64,000 bases of DNA from SVEL01 sp045123575 (GTDB lineage Bacteria; Bacillota; Clostridia; Lachnospirales; Lachnospiraceae): positions 1 through 64,000 of the forward strand of contig JBGVKG010000064.1 in the NCBI GenBank assembly GCA_045123575.1, in the 5' to 3' direction. The notes beneath the pieces are model-generated. The model worked only from the letters and a program-made list of their open reading frames with translations, was not told where the DNA came from and ran no database searches. Below are positions 25,463 to 33,362 of this stretch, one piece after another. The position numbers and the translations under genes are program-made. Each line of letters begins with the position of its first letter. The first letter of the stretch is position 1.

Positions 25463-28400
25463 TTACATTTCCAAGGTTTTGTCTAGTATATATGAGCCTT
25501 CTGCTTCATCTATTTGACAATAATGAATCTTACCCTTGTATTGGAATTTTATTTCCATTATTTCCTTTTGATAGAATCTGCTACCATATTTTACTAAACG
25601 AATCTCATTCTTATCTAAAGACGTGTTGTAATATTTTTTTACAAGATCATACATATTTGGAAACGTAATTGTGTATACCATATTAAGCTCTGGAATATCT
25701 TCATGATAAGGAAATGCCGCCATAAAACCATCACTAATATACGAAAATATAAGCTTGTATTTAGATGATTTGAATTGCGGGTCACCAAAGCTTCGATTAC
25801 CATAAATATTTTCGTTAATCTGATACTTGTTTACATTAATTGAAACACTATCCGCACCAAAGGTTTGTTCTATACCCTTTCCTATACGAATCTTACCCTT
25901 GCCATCACAATGACCACATTCTAGCAAACCTCTTCCTACGCATTTAGAGCATACACTAAAGCCTCTACCGTAACAGCTATAGCATTGAACCATACCTGTG
26001 CTTATGCCTTCTTCGTTACTGTAGCAACTATAACATTTTAAAGTTCCTGCCCCATTACATTCGATACAGGTTTTTCTTATAGGACGAGCGTAGTCATTTC
26101 CAGAGTATGATGAATATTCCTCCGTATATCCCTTTCCTCTACAGTATCCACATTTATAGTTTCCCACACCTTTACAGGTATTACATACAGTCTGACCCCT
26201 ACCATTACATTTTGCACAAGTAGTCCTTTTGCCTCCGCATTCGCATCGAACCATACGCATACCATTACATTCATCACATGCACATATTTTTGATGATTCT
26301 TTTATCTTGGTATGTTGCTTTTTCATTCCAAATACAACAGGCGGACTCTGCACTTTGTGTGCCCATAAGTCATTAAGCTCTATAGGCTCGTATTCCTTAG
26401 GATTATTTTCAAACTTTTCTGAATATGTAAACACATCTCTGCTCTCATACAAAAGCTCTCTCGTTACTGCGCTAACAGGATAACAACGAATATCAATGAC
26501 CTGTACATCACCTATACCAAACAGGTTGCCATTTTCTCTTATACCAAAAATATTTCTTAGATATTTTTTAGCCTTATCTATATATTCAGCTTCACTAGTT
26601 ACATTTCTATCCTTTATAGGATCAGATTCATGCCAATATTCAAGGTTACCGTTATAATGTCTTAGATGCTTAATACGCCTCTTTTTATAAACGCCTCTAG
26701 ATTCCAGCTTGGCCAGTTCTATTTTTGATTTCTTATATCCTTTTGACGCTGATATTTCATAGAAATATATAGCCATATTTTTAAGCTCTGTATCCGCACT
26801 ATTTTTTGTATACATTTCATAAAATGAATTAGCACATAAATATAGGCCTGTAGCAGATCCTTTTGTACCATTGGACATCAATATATTTACAATAGTAAAC
26901 TCGTATTTTTTTCTATCGACTTCATTTGATGCAAGAAGATGCAATAATCTCTCCAGCGCATACTCGTTTCCATTTCTTGCTAATTTAATATACAGGTCCA
27001 ATGCCTTCTGTTTATCTGCCGTCTTACCTAGGCCATACCAGTATATATCAGCCATATTCTTTTGTGCCTCAACAACACCTATTCTGGCATTAGCTTCATA
27101 CCACGACAAGAATAAGTTTGGATCCTCCGGCTTCCATTTCCCTTCTATGCACATTCTCATTAAGCATTTTTTTGCGAAGCCACTTTTTAGTTTCACTGCC
27201 TCTAAATATGAGTTCGCCGCTGCATCTGTTCTTCCGTCATATTCCTGCAACATACCCAATGATAAAGCACCCCTGGCACTGCCTTCTGTAGCCGCCATCC
27301 AATAAAATACTTGCGCTTTATCTGCATCGATTTTTCTATATATATCACCAATCTTACAATTTACATAGTCTAAGTGAGACTCCTTGCTTAATTGCTTCAG
27401 TAAATCTAATGCTTGCTCTTTATGACCATTATTTAAAATCCAACAAGCCTCTTCATATCGCTCCTTGTAGCTTCTATTATCAAACCACCCACTATCACTT
27501 GCTGTCTCACTGTACTGTTCCTGAAAAACAGCATCAAAATCTATAGTTGCATCACCTGTAGTTAATTTAATATATTCTTCAAATTCTGCTATTCTTTCGT
27601 CTATTTCCCCTGTAGATATTGCTTTTCTATACTCATCAATCAAGTATTGCTTCTTAGTTTTTCCCTCTTTAATCTCTGATTTACCAACTATCTGCCTGTT
27701 ACTTTCATAAGAAATGTCGTATTCCTTATATAACTTATCATATATATAAGTCCAACCAGAAGGATTGAATTCAAGGAATCTAAATGCCAACGCCTTCCAA
27801 ATAACCGTTGGTAAATCACCTTCCAGATCCTCAACACTCTTTGCATAAAAGAAATCACGATCATCCTTCTCTTCAATCATTACCTCACAATACATTTTAA
27901 TAGCTTGTTTTTTAGCACTTGACGCATCTAATCTAAACTCTTTTTGAAACCAATCTATAGTATACAATTTAGCACAAAGCTTTTTTACATATACATTATC
28001 TAAATTATCATTAATAAAATCCATCAAATATCTAAGCAATTTTCTTCTATAATCATCACAGTTCTCCATTGTTTTTCCTTCTCTAGCGGAAACAATTCGA
28101 TCTGTCATATTATCATTCTTCATCTCATGAACATATTTAAATATAGCTATACCTATGTTCTCCCATAAACTTGGTCCCCCTAATAAAGACGACCATACTA
28201 ACACCAATGCAAAAAAGTCATCATAGTTATCTGGAGTAGGTCCATCAGCAATATCTTCTAAAAAATAATTAACACTCACGGTATTATTCCACGAGTCAAC
28301 ATTTTCACTTTTATCAAACCAAAATAATCTATGTATTCCTCCCTCGTTTTTCAATGTTTCTCTACATTTTAATATGCTTTGCTCATTTCTTTCAATTTCA

Positions 28401-28558
28401 CCATATTCACAATTATCAAATCTTCCAAAATGCTCTGTTTGTCCATTTTTCACACGATTTAACATGTTTTCAATAGCATTATCTATCTCTGCTCTACCTG
28501 ACGAAGCACTTATAGCCAAGATACGAAATGGATTATTATTAATCATATATTCAATCAT
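25463..28558 (-). CDS. Large protein with J-like N-terminus, Sel1-type repeats and DnaJ-type zinc domain
   Basis: The 1031-residue protein, probably cytoplasmic (no signal peptide), has four recognisable parts. Residues 1-110 begin with NNNPFRILAISASSGRAEID and end GGIHRLFWFD, a pattern of J-like N-terminal domains that lack HPD. Residues about 110-370 are helical and unassigned. Residues about 370-560 hold Sel1/TPR-type helical repeats (ARIGVVEAQKNMADIYWYGLG). Residues about 755-885 carry roughly ten CxxC units, many of the DnaJ form CxxCxGxG (CAKCNGRG, CNTCKGVG, CGYCRGKG, CGHCDGKG). DnaJ itself has four such units. The GAGGTG Shine-Dalgarno decides for ATG 28558 over the ATG six codons upstream. 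It has its own promoter and terminator. A role in protein handling is an inference from the domains; the specific function is unknown. Confidence 0.75.
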   Translation of the reverse strand: MIEYMINNNPFRILAISASSGRAEIDNAIENMLNRVKNGQTEHFGRFDNCEYGEIERNEQSILKCRETLKNEGGIHRLFWFDKSENVDSWNNTVSVNYFLEDIADGPTPDNYDDFFALVLVWSSLLGGPSLWENIGIAIFKYVHEMKNDNMTDRIVSAREGKTMENCDDYRRKLLRYLMDFINDNLDNVYVKKLCAKLYTIDWFQKEFRLDASSAKKQAIKMYCEVMIEEKDDRDFFYAKSVEDLEGDLPTVIWKALAFRFLEFNPSGWTYIYDKLYKEYDISYESNRQIVGKSEIKEGKTKKQYLIDEYRKAISTGEIDERIAEFEEYIKLTTGDATIDFDAVFQEQYSETASDSGWFDNRSYKERYEEACWILNNGHKEQALDLLKQLSKESHLDYVNCKIGDIYRKIDADKAQVFYWMAATEGSARGALSLGMLQEYDGRTDAAANSYLEAVKLKSGFAKKCLMRMCIEGKWKPEDPNLFLSWYEANARIGVVEAQKNMADIYWYGLGKTADKQKALDLYIKLARNGNEYALERLLHLLASNEVDRKKYEFTIVNILMSNGTKGSATGLYLCANSFYEMYTKNSADTELKNMAIYFYEISASKGYKKSKIELAKLESRGVYKKRRIKHLRHYNGNLEYWHESDPIKDRNVTSEAEYIDKAKKYLRNIFGIRENGNLFGIGDVQVIDIRCYPVSAVTRELLYESRDVFTYSEKFENNPKEYEPIELNDLWAHKVQSPPVVFGMKKQHTKIKESSKICACDECNGMRMVRCECGGKRTTCAKCNGRGQTVCNTCKGVGNYKCGYCRGKGYTEEYSSYSGNDYARPIRKTCIECNGAGTLKCYSCYSNEEGISTGMVQCYSCYGRGFSVCSKCVGRGLLECGHCDGKGKIRIGKGIEQTFGADSVSINVNKYQINENIYGNRSFGDPQFKSSKYKLIFSYISDGFMAAFPYHEDIPELNMVYTITFPNMYDLVKKYYNTSLDKNEIRLVKYGSRFYQKEIMEIKFQYKGKIHYCQIDEAEGSYILDKTLEM

Positions 28559-28594
28559 ATTGCACCTCACGTTCAAAGTTTATATATATAACAT

Positions 28595-28623
28595 ATAATA
28601 ACTAATTTGTCTGTATATTTCAA
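28595..28623 (-). promoter_or_regulatory. Promoter of the J-like/Sel1/zinc protein gene
   Basis: TTGAAA (28618-28623) and TATTAT (28595-28600) on the minus strand, spacing 17, about 37 bases before the start codon. Confidence 0.65.
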
Positions 28624-28704
28624 CATAATCATGGCAAATATTTGTCCTTGTATTTCATCACGAAATTAATGTATAATATTCTATATCACTTTGGGAGACA
28701 CGTT

Positions 28705-29964
28705 ATGAAAAAAGTTAAAAATATGAATGTACGAGACGGAATCCGACGCTTCAACTTTCATAAAAAGCCCATCCGTCCAACCTTTGTTATGTCATTAGCC
28801 AAGCACATTATTAGCTGGCCTGACTTAAAAAAACGTAACTTTACATTAGATAAAATCGGTATGGAAGATATTGAGAATCATCCATATCTTCTTTTGGTTA
28901 CTCATTCGTCGACGGTTGACTTTAGCGTTATGCTTAAGGCCACACACCCTCATCCAGTTAATAATGTTATGACTCTTGAGGGCTTTAATACCTACACTGT
29001 ACCACTTATGCGTTCATTAGGTGTTTTAGGTACAAGAAAGTTCATAAAGGATGTTAATATAATAAAGAATATCAAATACTGCATAGACAAGCTTGGAAGT
29101 ATCTTTGCACTCTATCCAGAAGCAAGATATTCATTGGATGGATGTACTTCATTCCTTCCAGAATCAACAGGAAAGCTTATTAAACTTCTAGGCGTGCCTG
29201 TTGTTACCTTAAGAATCCACGGTAACTTCATAACATATCCACAGTGGAACCGCATCGATAAGGGTAATCACGTGGAAGCTACTATGACGAAGATTATTAC
29301 CGCTGATGAAGCTAAAACATTATCTATAGATGAACTAAATGCCCGTGTCAACGAGAGCTTCATCTATGATGATTTCAAGTGGCAGTTAGACAATAAGATA
29401 GTCATAGATCACCCAAAACGTGCAAAAGGCTTACACAACCTTCTCTATAAATGTCCTGCCTGTCAAACTGAGCATAAGATGAATTCTGAAGGTACTATGA
29501 TTTGGTGTGAGCACTGTAATAAATCTTGGGAAATGGACATCTATGGCCAGCTCCACGCCACAGAAGGCGAAACTGAATTCCCTCACATCCCTGATTGGAG
29601 CAACTGGGAACGTGCCTGTGTTCGTAAGGAAATCGAAGACGGCATCTACTACTTTGAGGATGATGTATATGTAAAAACTCTTCCAAATGCACTTCGCTTC
29701 CGCAAGCAAGGTATAGGTAAGTTCATACAGACACCTACCGAAACTCGCTTAGAATGTACTGCCTACGGCAAACCATTCTCACTTGTACGCTCTGCAAAGG
29801 AGATGGATAGCATCCACATTGAGTACAACTATCTCGGCCACGGCGACTGCATTGACATCTCCATACCAGACGACAGCTTCTGGTGCTACTTAACCAAACA
29901 GAACGCACTTACAAAAATCTCCTTCGCAACCGAAGAAATGTACAAGTTGGCCAACGGACGCTAA
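28705..29964 (+). CDS. PlsC-like 1-acyl-sn-glycerol-3-phosphate acyltransferase with zinc ribbon
   Basis: The 419-residue protein has an acyltransferase core with HSSTVD (the HX4D catalytic motif, residues about 64-69) and YPEARYS (the glycerophosphate-binding EGTRS-like motif, about 137). This suits acylation of lysophosphatidic acid or a related lysophospholipid at the membrane. Residues about 249-271 form a CPAC...CEHC zinc ribbon. A further beta-rich C-terminal region has no assignment. Ordinary PlsC is about 200-250 residues, so the last 170 residues are an addition. GGGAG eight bases before 28705 fixes the start; an upstream in-frame ATG (28642) lacks a Shine-Dalgarno. It is divergent from the J-like gene and ends at a strong terminator. 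Confidence 0.8.
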   Translation: MKKVKNMNVRDGIRRFNFHKKPIRPTFVMSLAKHIISWPDLKKRNFTLDKIGMEDIENHPYLLLVTHSSTVDFSVMLKATHPHPVNNVMTLEGFNTYTVPLMRSLGVLGTRKFIKDVNIIKNIKYCIDKLGSIFALYPEARYSLDGCTSFLPESTGKLIKLLGVPVVTLRIHGNFITYPQWNRIDKGNHVEATMTKIITADEAKTLSIDELNARVNESFIYDDFKWQLDNKIVIDHPKRAKGLHNLLYKCPACQTEHKMNSEGTMIWCEHCNKSWEMDIYGQLHATEGETEFPHIPDWSNWERACVRKEIEDGIYYFEDDVYVKTLPNALRFRKQGIGKFIQTPTETRLECTAYGKPFSLVRSAKEMDSIHIEYNYLGHGDCIDISIPDDSFWCYLTKQNALTKISFATEEMYKLANGR

Positions 29965-29967
29965 ATA

Positions 29968-30083
29968 ACAAAATTCATATTATCAGAAGCTTGAAGTATT
30001 TGATTCAAGCTTCTTTTTATATTGCCAAACAATATGTAATCAAAACCATCAAGCTATCTACAGATACTTTTCTGTGCCTTGAG
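29968..30083. repeat. Outer half of the left arm of a large inverted repeat
   Basis: This 116-base stretch matches the reverse complement of the outer part of the right arm (about 31910-32030). Shared blocks include ATTCATATTATCAGAAGCTT (20/20), AAGCTTCTTTTTATATTGC (19/19), AACCATCA and CTACAGATACTTTTCTGTGC against TTACAGATATTTTTCTGTGC (18/20). The arm is interrupted here by the IS150-type element and resumes at 31536. It starts right after the stop codon of the acyltransferase gene. Confidence 0.85.
29985..30018 (+). terminator. Intrinsic terminator of the acyltransferase gene
   Basis: AGAAGCTTGAA (29985-29995) pairs perfectly with TTCAAGCTTCT (30004-30014), then a T run. A near copy of this terminator and its flanks lies inverted at 31978-32014. 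Confidence 0.9.
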
Positions 30084-30134
30084 TGAAGTGAACCCCTTTT
30101 GTTAGACAAAAAATCTAACGAAAGGGGTATTTCT

Positions 30135-30653
30135 ATGTCTGGAAAGAAAATTTACACTAACGAATTGAAACTTGAAATAGTTCTTCGCTATCTGCAAGAT
30201 AATATAGGAATGAATACTCTTGCAAAGGAATATCACGTTAATAAATCCGATATTCAAAGGTGGAAAAGTGCTTATGCTGAACATGGTGAGGCTGGTTTAT
30301 GTACGACACATGGAACTTATGCTGGAGATTTTAAAGTCGCTGTTGTAGAATATATGCATACAACAGGAGCTTCAATGCGACAAACAGCAGCACATTTTAA
30401 CATTCCATCTGTGAACACAGTCAGTCAATGGGAACGTATTTACTTTGCTGAGGGTAAAGAAGCCTTGTATGAAGAACGAAGAGGTAGGGCAAGTAGGATG
30501 GAAACTAAAAGACCAAGTAAATCAAAGAAAAACGTAGATGTCAATGAAGACTTATTAGCTGAAGTACAACGTCTTCGCATGGAGAATGAATACCTAAAAA
30601 AATTGAACGCCTTAGTTCAAGAACGGGAAAAATCAAAGAAACCGACAAAGTAG
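30135..30653 (+). CDS. IS3-family transposase OrfA
   Basis: OrfA (172 residues) holds two helix-turn-helix units (NTLAKEYHVNKSDIQRWKSA and MRQTAAHFNIPSVNTVSQWE) and a C-terminal leucine-zipper-like helix (LLAEVQRLRMENEYLKKLN). These bind the terminal repeats and allow multimer formation. The start ATG at 30135 follows AAAGGGG. The A7 run at 30596-30602 (frame: CTA AAA AAA TTG) is a classic A-AAA-AAA slippery heptamer for -1 frameshifting into orfB. Confidence 0.92.
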   Translation: MSGKKIYTNELKLEIVLRYLQDNIGMNTLAKEYHVNKSDIQRWKSAYAEHGEAGLCTTHGTYAGDFKVAVVEYMHTTGASMRQTAAHFNIPSVNTVSQWERIYFAEGKEALYEERRGRASRMETKRPSKSKKNVDVNEDLLAEVQRLRMENEYLKKLNALVQEREKSKKPTK

Positions 30654-31498
30654 CTGTCGTTACTGAATTAAGGCAGAAATACTCTTTGACAGCATTACTT
30701 ACGTTAGCCAATATGCCACGTAGCACATACTACTATTATCTAAAACAGACAAATAAGCCTGATAAATACAAGGAAATAAAAGAACAGATAACCGCTATCT
30801 ATCATGAAAACCAAGGCAGATATGGTTATCGTAGAATTACTATAGAACTTCACAATCGAGGATATATTATAAATCACAAGACCGTACAGCGATTGATGAA
30901 AGAACTTGGTATTAAATGCATGGTAAGAATTCAAAAGTATCGCTCATATAAAGGTGAAGTGGGTAAAATTGCACCTAATCTTATAGAACGTGATTTTAAT
31001 GCATCTGAGCCTAATCAGAAATGGACTACAGACATAACAGAATTCTCATTGTTTGGAGAAAAACTATATCTTTCTCCAATACTGGATATGTTCAATGGAG
31101 AAATCATAAGCTATAGCATAAGTACACGCCCAGTATTAGGACAAGTAATGGATATGTTAGACAAAGCTTTTGCTAAAATACCGGATAATACAAATTTAAT
31201 TTTACATAGTGACCAAGGATGGCAATATCAACACAAACAGTATCAAAGGCGTTTAATAGATAAAGGCATTCAACAAAGTATGTCAAGAAAAGGCAACTGT
31301 TTGGACAATTCAGTTATGGAAAATTTTTTTGGTTTGTTAAAATCAGAATTATTATATCTAAGAGAATTTGAATCAATTGATGAATTTATAGTTGAACTAG
31401 AAAAATACATAGATTACTATAACAACAAACGAATTAAAGTTAAACTAAAAGGACTAAGTCCTGTACAATACAGGATTCAATCCTTGTTAGTTGCTTAA
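30602..31498 (+). CDS. IS3-family transposase OrfB (DDE integrase), made as OrfAB by -1 frameshift
   Basis: The rve-type catalytic part is read in the -1 frame relative to orfA. After slippage at 30596-30602 the frame is open from 30602 to 31498 (298 codons). The first independent ATG is only at 30686, inside the conserved N-terminus (ALLTLANMPRSTYYYYLK). The DDE residues sit in TDITEFSLFG, HSDQGWQYQ and NSVMENFFGLLKSE; the HTH-21 region NQGRYGYRRI and the family end YNNKRIKVKLKGLSPVQYR are present. It acts with OrfA on the ends of the element. Confidence 0.92.
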   Translation: MERLSSRTGKIKETDKVAVVTELRQKYSLTALLTLANMPRSTYYYYLKQTNKPDKYKEIKEQITAIYHENQGRYGYRRITIELHNRGYIINHKTVQRLMKELGIKCMVRIQKYRSYKGEVGKIAPNLIERDFNASEPNQKWTTDITEFSLFGEKLYLSPILDMFNGEIISYSISTRPVLGQVMDMLDKAFAKIPDNTNLILHSDQGWQYQHKQYQRRLIDKGIQQSMSRKGNCLDNSVMENFFGLLKSELLYLREFESIDEFIVELEKYIDYYNNKRIKVKLKGLSPVQYRIQSLLVA

Positions 31499-31535
31499 CT
31501 CAATTTTTGTCTAACTTTTTGGGGTCAGAACAGAG

Positions 31536-32030
31536 GGGTTGCATAATTTTTCTTACATGCCGTTTTTCAAAAAAGCTTTTGTCTTTTATCAAGGCAGACC
31601 GCTAGCCAGTGATGTTTGTGTGGTAAACACAGCTGTTTCGATTTTCTATTTTTATACGTTCGCCCTCACAAGCTTTTATTGTACAAGCCGCATAGCTCTG
31701 CAGAACTTCTCGCTCGCCCTATAATATGGGGCGAGCTTCGTCAAACAGCTTCGAGCTATGCGGTGTGCTTGCTCGGGCGAACTATAAAAACTTAACGAAA
31801 ATCTGCAATGCTGTGTTTATCCACACAAATCATCATCTGGCGTAGCTGTCTGACATATAAAAGACAAAAAATATAGACTCTTTGAAAAACGGCATTTAGA
31901 AAAATATGCGTTCTCGAAAACAGCACAGAAAAATATCTGTAAATAGCTGATGGTTAGAAGGAATATGCCCATGCAATATAAAAAGAAGCTTAGCAAATAT
32001 TTTACTAAGCTTCTGATAATATGAATTATG
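31536..32030. repeat. Core of a large inverted repeat: inner left arm, 7-9 base tip and full right arm
   Basis: No gene lies in this stretch. Positions 31536-31724 fold back on 31725-31910 and the outer right part (31910-32030) pairs with 29968-30083 across the IS. The centre is at about 31724, where GCTCGCCC (31712-31719) pairs with GGGCGAGC (31729-31736). Other paired blocks: ATGCCGTTTTTCAAA (15/15), TTTGTGTGG, AAACACAGC, GTTCGCCC and CCGCATAGCTC (11/11). Without the IS the whole is about 610 bases with arms of about 305 bases, from the stop codon of the acyltransferase gene to that of the YfcC-type gene. The arms have diverged, yet each keeps its own terminator hairpin. Confidence 0.88.
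31978..32014 (-). terminator. Intrinsic terminator of the MATE-peptidase-YfcC operon
   Basis: AGAAGCTTAG (31984-31993) pairs with CTAAGCTTCT (32005-32014), followed on the minus strand by TTTTTATATT. It is the right-arm counterpart of the terminator at 29985-30018. Confidence 0.88.
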
Positions 32031-33320
32031 TTAATATCCTATGTAGAGGCCAACTAGTAATAATAAGCTGGTGATGAGGAGATTGACTGTCTGGAACTTC
32101 CATGTCCACTTCGCCCACTTGCCGTAGCTTACGTTAGCCAAGCCAAGGCTTATAAGTAGCACAGGGTTTGTTGGGTAGAATACATTGGAGAATCCATCAC
32201 CAAATGCAAATGCCATAACACAAAGTTGTGCTGATATACCAAATATCTGTGCAATAGGCACTATAAGTGGCATAAGAAGGAATGCCTTTGCAGAACCTGA
32301 GCTGATAAAGAAGTTCATTATCAGTACAATTAAATATATGAATAGTATAACTGCCCATTTTGGCAAGCTACCGGCTACATCTACTGCCATATACAGTATA
32401 GTATCTAGAACTTTTGCTTCTTCTAGTGTGTACTTAATAGAGCTGGCCATAAGTATCATAAGTATGGCTGGTAATACACTACTAAGTCCATCCCAGAAAA
32501 ATGTCAAAAGCTTAATTGGAGACTTTTCTAACGGAGTAGCTTTTGAAATATTATCTGCATTAACAAGGTTTTCAAGGGGCTTTTCTACCTTTTTAGCATA
32601 TCTATATATAAACACAAGTAATAATATGTATATAACTATAAATCCGATAAAACGATACCACACACCAGAAAATAATGGTAAGCCTGCTAACCCTTGTGCA
32701 ACTCCTACTGTAAAGGGGTTACAAACACCAGCTGCGAAGCCACAGCCTGCAGCTAATATGCTCATACCAAGGCCCGTTAAAGCATCCCATCCCATAGCTA
32801 CTGATAATGCTACAACGACAGGTACCAATGGTACACATTCCTCAAATGAACCAAGGAAGGAGCCCATTAGCATAAAGAATAAAATAGTTATAGCTAGTAG
32901 CTTGTATCGGCTCTTAGAAAACTTCTTTACTATGGCGTTCAATATTCGCTTCATTAGACCGCACTTATCTAGAACATTGAATAAACCGCCTACTACAAGT
33001 AAGAAACCTATTATCGTAAGTATAGTTCCGCTACCCTCTGCTCCTAACACAAGTATAGGTGACAAAATCCATTTTACAAATGATATTCCACCATCAATGT
33101 ACGAAAAGCCTTTGGCTGTATCTATTATTGTGTTACCGTTTTCGTCTAATACTCTTGCATATTCTCCACTTGGTATGATAAATGTAAGTCCGTATACCAA
33201 GCACATTAGCGCAAATATGATAATACATGATGTAATAAAGAACTTCACATTTATATCAAGTCCCTTCTTTACACTATTTTCCGTATTTTCTATTACTCTG
33301 TTATTATCCTTTTCACTCAT
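32031..33320 (-). CDS. YfcC-family transporter (DcuC/ArsB-like superfamily)
   Basis: The 429-residue membrane protein has about 11-12 hydrophobic segments. It shows the YfcC-family pattern IIPSGEYARV near the N-terminus, GSFLGSFEECVPLVPVVVAL in the middle and FSNVFYPTNPVLLISLGLA near the end. YfcC-like proteins are thought to carry amino acids, short peptides or carboxylates; the substrate here is unknown. A GGAG six bases before the ATG at 33320 outweighs an ATG four codons upstream. It lies 43 bases after the M20 peptidase gene, so it may take up products of that enzyme. Confidence 0.82.
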   Translation of the reverse strand: MSEKDNNRVIENTENSVKKGLDINVKFFITSCIIIFALMCLVYGLTFIIPSGEYARVLDENGNTIIDTAKGFSYIDGGISFVKWILSPILVLGAEGSGTILTIIGFLLVVGGLFNVLDKCGLMKRILNAIVKKFSKSRYKLLAITILFFMLMGSFLGSFEECVPLVPVVVALSVAMGWDALTGLGMSILAAGCGFAAGVCNPFTVGVAQGLAGLPLFSGVWYRFIGFIVIYILLLVFIYRYAKKVEKPLENLVNADNISKATPLEKSPIKLLTFFWDGLSSVLPAILMILMASSIKYTLEEAKVLDTILYMAVDVAGSLPKWAVILFIYLIVLIMNFFISSGSAKAFLLMPLIVPIAQIFGISAQLCVMAFAFGDGFSNVFYPTNPVLLISLGLANVSYGKWAKWTWKFQTVNLLITSLLLLVGLYIGY

Positions 33321-33362
33321 TTGTTTCTCCATATTTTATAACAATATATTTTTTATACTTGT

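Larger units (their letters stand above)
30084..31532 (+). mobile_element. Complete IS150-type (IS3 family) insertion sequence, 1449 bp
   Basis: The ends are TGAAGTGAACCCC at the left and GGGGTCAGAACA at the right. Both share GTTAGACAAAAA in the proper inverted orientation and give the 5'-TG...CA-3' termini of the group. The direct repeat GAG flanks the element (30081-30083 and 31533-31535), a 3-bp target duplication. It carries orfA and orfB in overlapping frames with an A7 slippery run. A GTTAGA/TCTAAC hairpin (30101-30119) lies just inside the left end. All parts look intact, so the element may be active and the insertion recent. Confidence 0.93.

Noticed and set aside
31538..31912. GTT direct repeats flanking a 369-base inner palindrome, as if it were a miniature transposon with a 3-bp duplication
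   Set aside because: The pairing continues well beyond these bases on both sides (to 29968 and 32030), so the triplets are not element borders.
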